The notes below the pieces were generated by a model. The model searched no databases and was not told the DNA's origin. It worked only from the letters and a program-made list of their open reading frames with translations. From Chlamydiia bacterium (lineage in GTDB: Bacteria > Chlamydiota > Chlamydiia > Chlamydiales > FEN-1388), in assembly GCA_003170575.1 (NCBI GenBank), contig PMZB01000106.1, positions 1-9,577 of the forward strand: a stretch of DNA of 9,577 nucleotides, written 5' to 3'. A program made the translations under genes and the position numbers. Shown here piece after piece: positions 7,141 through 9,577 of this stretch (position 1 is the first letter of the stretch; every line of letters starts with the position of its first letter).

Positions 7141-7241
7141 AAAAAGAATGGTTGGTGGCTGCGCCACAAAAAATTGCTTTTTCCGAAAGTTTCTGACACA
7201 TACTGGTGCGTGGAGGTGTTCGCTCTTATTACCTTTAAGAT

Positions 7242-7280
7242 TACGTTAAGCAAAGGTATTGTAATTTTTTTACCACAGAG
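7242..7280 (+). repeat. Direct repeat, copy 2, leading into the long hairpin
   Basis: It carries the same TACGTTAAGCAAA and ACCACAGAG blocks as 7104-7140, about 139 bases further on. Here the sequence runs on into a complete inverted repeat. Confidence 0.7.
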
Positions 7281-7348
7281 ATCACAGAGCACACAGAGAA
7301 AAATTTTTGTTTCTCTCTGTGTGCTCTGTGATCTCTGTGGTAAAAAAA
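7265..7348. repeat. 35-bp perfect inverted repeat of CACAGAG units
   Basis: Positions 7265-7299 and 7314-7348 are exact reverse complements, with a 14-base loop. Each arm is a T-run (A-run on the other side), then ACCACAGAG and further CACAGAG-like units. On both strands the hairpin is preceded by T and followed by A, so it lacks the U-tract of an intrinsic terminator. Similar ACCACAGAG-type palindromes are dispersed in many bacterial genomes. A role in transcription or mobility is not evident. Confidence 0.85.
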
Positions 7349-7421
7349 ATTGCGAACCGTTTTTAGAACGAGGCTGTAAGTTTAAGGTTATAAAAAATGA
7401 ATTTTCCTCTTGAAGTCGCCG

Positions 7422-7430
7422 TGGTAAAAT
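7422..7430 (+). promoter_or_regulatory. Candidate extended -10 element of the AlkD-PAP2 operon
   Basis: TGG TAAAAT fits an extended -10 (5 of 6 in the hexamer); no good -35 lies at 17 bases. Transcription would begin at about 7437, the A of the ATG, implying a leaderless message. A TATAAA at 7389-7394 is an alternative -10, also without a good -35. Confidence 0.25.
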
Positions 7431-7436
7431 AGGGAC

Positions 7437-8081
7437 ATGAAAATTATTCACAAAATAGTCTCAGTCTTTGAAAAGAACCAGAACCCAGCCTGTGCAGAAT
7501 GGCATTATGCCTATATGCGAAGGCAATTTCCTTTTCTGGGAATTCAGAAGCCTCTTCGCAAAAAGCTCCAAACCCCTTTTGTAAAGGAGCTATTCTCCCT
7601 GCATCAAAACGGAGATCCCATAATTTCAGCCCTCTGGACCATGCCCCACAGAGAATACCAGTATCTTGCAATGGACGTCCTCTCCTCTCACACTCTTGTG
7701 GAAGCAGACTTTCCTCTGCTTGAATGGCTTATACAAGAAAAATCCTGGTGGGATACGGTGGACCTTTTGGCCTCTAACCATGTTGGGAAGCTTTGCAAAA
7801 AATCTCCTTCGCTTATTCCAAAAGTAGATGCCTGGCTCACTAACCAAAACCTCTGGCTCCGGCGCTCAGCGCTCCTCTACCAACTTCGCTACAAACAAGA
7901 CACAGATGAAGAGTGTCTTTTTTCCTCCTGCCTCAAGCTATCAGGCGAAAAAGAATTTTTTATCCAAAAAGCAATTGCCTGGGCTCTTCGAGAATACGCA
8001 AAAACTTCGCCAAAATCCGTAAACGCTCTTTTAAAAAAAGCTCATTTTAGAAATCTTGTGCTTAGGGAGATAAACAGATGA
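7437..8081 (+). CDS. AlkD-family DNA alkylation repair protein (HEAT-like DNA glycosylase)
   Basis: This 214-residue protein is about the normal AlkD length. It is made of HEAT-like helical repeats. Conserved AlkD landmarks are visible: the KSWWDTVD block (103-109), R142/R143 in LWLRRSALL, and W182 in KAIAWALREYAK. These correspond to the Trp-Asp-Arg-Trp set that grips the damaged nucleotide in Bacillus cereus AlkD (W109, D113, R148, W187), with a one-residue deletion. The family excises alkylated bases such as 3- and 7-methylpurines without flipping them out. The only purine-rich site is AGGG ending two bases before the ATG, too close for normal ribosome binding. It overlaps the next gene by ATGA, so the two are co-transcribed and probably translationally coupled. 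The functional link to a membrane phosphatase is not obvious. Confidence 0.9.
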   Translation: MKIIHKIVSVFEKNQNPACAEWHYAYMRRQFPFLGIQKPLRKKLQTPFVKELFSLHQNGDPIISALWTMPHREYQYLAMDVLSSHTLVEADFPLLEWLIQEKSWWDTVDLLASNHVGKLCKKSPSLIPKVDAWLTNQNLWLRRSALLYQLRYKQDTDEECLFSSCLKLSGEKEFFIQKAIAWALREYAKTSPKSVNALLKKAHFRNLVLREINR

Positions 8082-8926
8082 CTTTTTTTGAAGCGCTGCA
8101 CGCGCACGAACTTCCCCTGATCCAAGCTCTTCAGACAATAAGAACGCCTTGGCTTGATGCGTTTATGTTCTGTCTTCAATTTTTCGATTCAATAGCTTTT
8201 TACGTACTTCTCATCCCCGTTATTTGGTATGGATACAACCAAAGGTGCGGGAAGCTCTTTCTTGCATTGAGTGCGTTAACTCTAGCACTCAACGTAGATC
8301 TCAAAGACCTCTTTTCTCAGCCCCGGCCGTGCGTGCTTTTACCTGAGCTGTGCCTTGGCCATGCTACCTCATATGGTTTTCCAAGCGGGGCTGCACAAGG
8401 GTGGACCATTTTGGTTGGATTTCTTTGCCTTACCATCCGCAAAACATGGTTCACGGTTGCCTCTCTTCTCGCTCTTGTTTTGGTTTGCTTCTCACGCGTT
8501 TACTTAGGCGTCCACTTTCCCTCAGACATAGTTGGAGGCTTGATTTTTGGCTTAGGTGTACTCACCCTCTTTTGGTACCTTTCGCCCCCTATAGAGCACT
8601 TTTTACTAACCTCTTCCAAGCTCACGCAACTCCTCATAAGTTTGCTCGCAGTTTTTATTCTCGCAGGGTTCAGTATCCAAACTCTTGTTTACTCAAACCC
8701 ATTTCTTATACTTTGGGTAGGAGGAACTATCGGCCTGATCTGGGGAAAACCACTGCCTCCTCCCACCTCCTTTATGCAACGCCTTTCACGCGTAGCGCTC
8801 GCCATTGCTGGGATTATCATTATCCACCTGATCACTGACCACACCCCTCTCTATTCCCCAGCAACCTTTCTTCTCAGTGGGCTGTGGATAAGTTTTGGCG
8901 TACCGGCCGTCTTGTCTCGAACATAA
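8078..8926 (+). CDS. PAP2-superfamily integral membrane phosphatase with altered motif 2
   Basis: This 282-residue, very hydrophobic protein has roughly eight or nine membrane helices. The three PAP2 motifs are present in order: K-x6-RP (K76 to R83-P84), PSG-A at 102-105, and SR-x5-H-x3-D (S139-R140, H146, D150). H146 would be the phospho-accepting nucleophile. PAP2 enzymes of this type remove phosphate from lipids such as undecaprenyl pyrophosphate, phosphatidate or phosphatidylglycerol phosphate; the substrate cannot be read from sequence. Motif 2 normally reads PSGH, with His as general acid, but here residue 105 is Ala, so activity may be altered. The C-terminal third (180-282) adds further helices beyond the core. 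GGGAG (8065-8069), eight bases before the ATG, is a good ribosome site inside the AlkD gene. The stop is at 8924-8926. Confidence 0.9.
   Translation: MTFFEALHAHELPLIQALQTIRTPWLDAFMFCLQFFDSIAFYVLLIPVIWYGYNQRCGKLFLALSALTLALNVDLKDLFSQPRPCVLLPELCLGHATSYGFPSGAAQGWTILVGFLCLTIRKTWFTVASLLALVLVCFSRVYLGVHFPSDIVGGLIFGLGVLTLFWYLSPPIEHFLLTSSKLTQLLISLLAVFILAGFSIQTLVYSNPFLILWVGGTIGLIWGKPLPPPTSFMQRLSRVALAIAGIIIIHLITDHTPLYSPATFLLSGLWISFGVPAVLSRT
8721..8757 (+). repeat. Source copy of a 37-bp duplicated PAP2 segment
   Basis: These 37 bases, coding for the WVGGTIGLIWGKPLP region of the phosphatase, recur exactly at 9009-9045. The bases before the copies differ. Confidence 0.9.
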
Positions 8927-9008
8927 AATTATTGTCATGAATTTCACACAAATAGCATCTTTTTGTGAATAATTGGTTCAGTGGCATGATCGCTCTTTTT
9001 TGCAATGA
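8927..9008. other. Region after the PAP2 gene: weak stem-loop, no gene
   Basis: TTCACACAAA (8943-8952) can pair with TTTTTGTGAA (8960-8969) with one mismatch, giving a weak stem-loop. It is followed by TAATTGG and not by a T-run, so it is a poor terminator candidate. A T6 run lies at about 8996-9001 without a clear stem. No reading frame is supported. Confidence 0.3.
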
Positions 9009-9045
9009 GAGGAACTATCGGCCTGATCTGGGGAAAACCACTGCC
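9009..9045 (+). repeat. 37-bp displaced copy of an internal PAP2 segment
   Basis: It is identical to 8721-8757 and lies 288 bases downstream, outside the gene. It is followed by a C-rich run that resembles the continuing PAP2 sequence with a small deletion. It carries no start or stop and is a recombination scar rather than a gene. Confidence 0.9.
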
Positions 9046-9085
9046 CCCACCCACTAAAATCGGTCCCTAAGTACCAATTGTACCG

Positions 9086-9286
9086 CTACACCACCTCAAA
9101 CCTCCTAACAAACCACCCCTTCACAAATTGTACGAGGAGAAAATAGGCGCTCGCAATGAAAAGGAACGCCACATAAAAAGTAGAAGGAGGTTCAACAAAA
9201 CCCAAGTATGGTCCAAATGGTCCAAGAGGAGAGAATAAGAGATCAAATTCAACACACACGATGATGATCGAAGAAAGGAGCAAAAA
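9086..9286 (-). repeat. Tandem repeat unit A of the mgtA 3' end
   Basis: It aligns with 9386-9577 at an offset of exactly 300 bases at the stop codons. Unit A has nine extra bases (the codons for FGP) and is about 82% identical at protein level over 62 aligned residues. Both end with the same block ATGATCGAAGAAAGGAGC (plus strand) near 9264 and 9555. Confidence 0.85.
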
Positions 9287-9352
9287 GCGGCTTGGCCAAC
9301 TCTCCGCGAATGGGATTCTGCGTGTTCTAATAATGTGAATAAAGTAGAAATG
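9086..9352 (-). pseudogene. Truncated, diverged copy of the 3' end of a Mg2+-transporting P-type ATPase gene
   Basis: The minus-strand frame from about 9352 to the TAG at 9088-9086 encodes the last two membrane helices of an MgtA-like ATPase. Recognisable blocks are IHIIRTRRIPF, FSPLGP, PYLGFV, YFLLVQFVK and a basic end WFVRRF. In the intact family (P-type IIIB, about 900 residues) this follows a helix ending in the HMIRTRRIPF-like loop. Here the frame is closed by a TGA at 9370-9368 and has no start or catalytic domains. Compared with the neighbouring copy it has lost consensus residues (VEFDLL for VGFAIP) and gained an extra FGP, signs of relaxed selection. Confidence 0.75.
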
Positions 9353-9385
9353 CCACCTTCTCCCACGTCAACCTCCGGTCCATTC

Positions 9386-9577
9386 CTACACCACCTCAAC
9401 CCTCCTGACAAACCAGCTCTTCACGACTTGTACAAGCAGAAAATAGGCACTCGCAATGAAAAAGAGCGCCACATAAAAAGAAGAAGGAGGCACAACAAAA
9501 CCTAAGTATGGTCCAAGAGGAGAGAATGGGATAGCAAATCCAACGCACACGATTATGATCGAAGAAAGGAGCAAAAA
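9386..9577 (-). CDS. mgtA: C-terminus of a Mg2+-transporting P-type ATPase (MgtA-like), 5' part outside window
   Basis: The minus-strand frame enters at the right edge and ends at the TAG at 9388-9386, giving 63 visible residues. They match the C-terminal helices of MgtA/MgtB-type ATPases: VGFAIPFSPLGPYLGF, a helix through FIASAYFLLVQ and a basic tail WFVRR. These pumps import Mg2+ across the inner membrane using ATP; catalytic domains would lie outside the window. The frame shows no damage and keeps consensus residues better than the copy at 9086-9352, so it may be the true end of an intact gene. It could also be another fragment. It is convergent with the AlkD-PAP2 operon. Confidence 0.65.
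   Translation of the reverse strand, partial: FLLLSSIIIVCVGFAIPFSPLGPYLGFVVPPSSFYVALFFIASAYFLLVQVVKSWFVRRVEVV
9386..9577 (-). repeat. Tandem repeat unit B of the mgtA 3' end (continues past window)
   Basis: It is the partner of 9086-9286. Between the units lie about 100 bases, most of which encode further upstream mgtA sequence belonging to unit A. Confidence 0.85.

Larger units (their letters stand above)
7040..7436. other. Repeat-rich gene-free region between divergent NlpC/P60 and AlkD genes
   Basis: No convincing gene lies here. The region holds a direct repeat pair, a 35-bp inverted repeat, and a small GTGGC-TGC-GCCAC hairpin at 7155-7167. Reading frames through the CACAGAG repeats give low-complexity peptides of the VLCDLCGKK type on both strands. 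Such peptides are a known artefact of this repeat class and are not genes. Confidence 0.6.

Noticed and set aside
7155..7167. Hairpin GTGGC-TGC-GCCAC as a terminator for either neighbouring gene
   Set aside because: The stem is five base pairs, followed on the plus strand by A residues and not T, and both neighbouring genes read away from it.
7119..7451. Minus-strand and plus-strand reading frames of 80-110 residues with VLCDLCGKK-type peptides
   Set aside because: They translate the CACAGAG inverted repeat and its flanks. The same peptide arises from both strands, there is no ribosome site, and such frames are a common misannotation of this repeat.
8350..8838. Plus-strand 162-residue frame inside the PAP2 gene
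   Set aside because: It is a shifted frame of the PAP2 coding sequence, rich in Arg, Leu and Cys, with no motif; the in-frame PAP2 motifs show which frame is real.
9052..9088. Minus-strand sequence resembling the 5' half of a tRNA (TAGCGGTACAATTGGTA)
   Set aside because: No matching D-stem, anticodon stem or T-arm can be folded, and its start overlaps the conserved end of the mgtA repeat.
9121..9411. Minus-strand 96-residue frame overlapping the mgtA fragment
   Set aside because: The neighbouring frame carries the IHIIRTRRIPF and PYLGFV blocks of the ATPase; this one is its shadow.

Overview
The window looks like a chromosomal segment of an environmental (Chlamydia-like) member of the Chlamydiae, of the kind that lives in amoebae or other eukaryotic hosts. 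This is inferred from gene content: an F-box protein, a eukaryotic-type protein kinase and a large TPR protein lie beside an NlpC/P60 peptidoglycan hydrolase, an AlkD-type DNA repair protein and a PAP2 phosphatase. No ribosomal or other decisive marker is present, so genus cannot be assigned and even the phylum is a judgement.

Left part (1-5919), all on the minus strand. Reading leftward: a eukaryotic-like Ser/Thr kinase (4327-5919), an F-box protein with two copies of a ~220-residue helical module (2403-4118), and a long TPR protein (2072 down to position 1, running off the edge). A good sigma70-like promoter sits in front of the F-box gene, and the F-box and TPR genes may be one transcription unit. 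The TPR frame stays open for a further 100 codons upstream of its first ATG, and an ATG AAA AAA one base out of frame sits just before that extension. F-box, TPR and kinase proteins together suggest a host-interaction (effector) cluster. That role is inference.

Middle (5920-7436). A gap of about 250 bp holds a symmetric nested inverted repeat (6005-6136), followed by a minus-strand NlpC/P60 hydrolase with two SH3b domains. Right of it is a repeat-rich, gene-free stretch with a 35-bp perfect inverted repeat and a solo copy of one arm.

Right part (7437-9577). A plus-strand two-gene operon encodes an AlkD-like DNA glycosylase and a PAP2-family membrane phosphatase, overlapping by ATGA. The PAP2 protein lacks the usual histidine of motif 2 (PSGA instead of PSGH). 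Downstream are scars of local rearrangement: a 37-bp exact copy of an internal PAP2 segment, then two tandem minus-strand copies of the 3' end of a magnesium-transporting P-type ATPase (mgtA-like). The inner copy is degenerate; the outer one continues out of the window.
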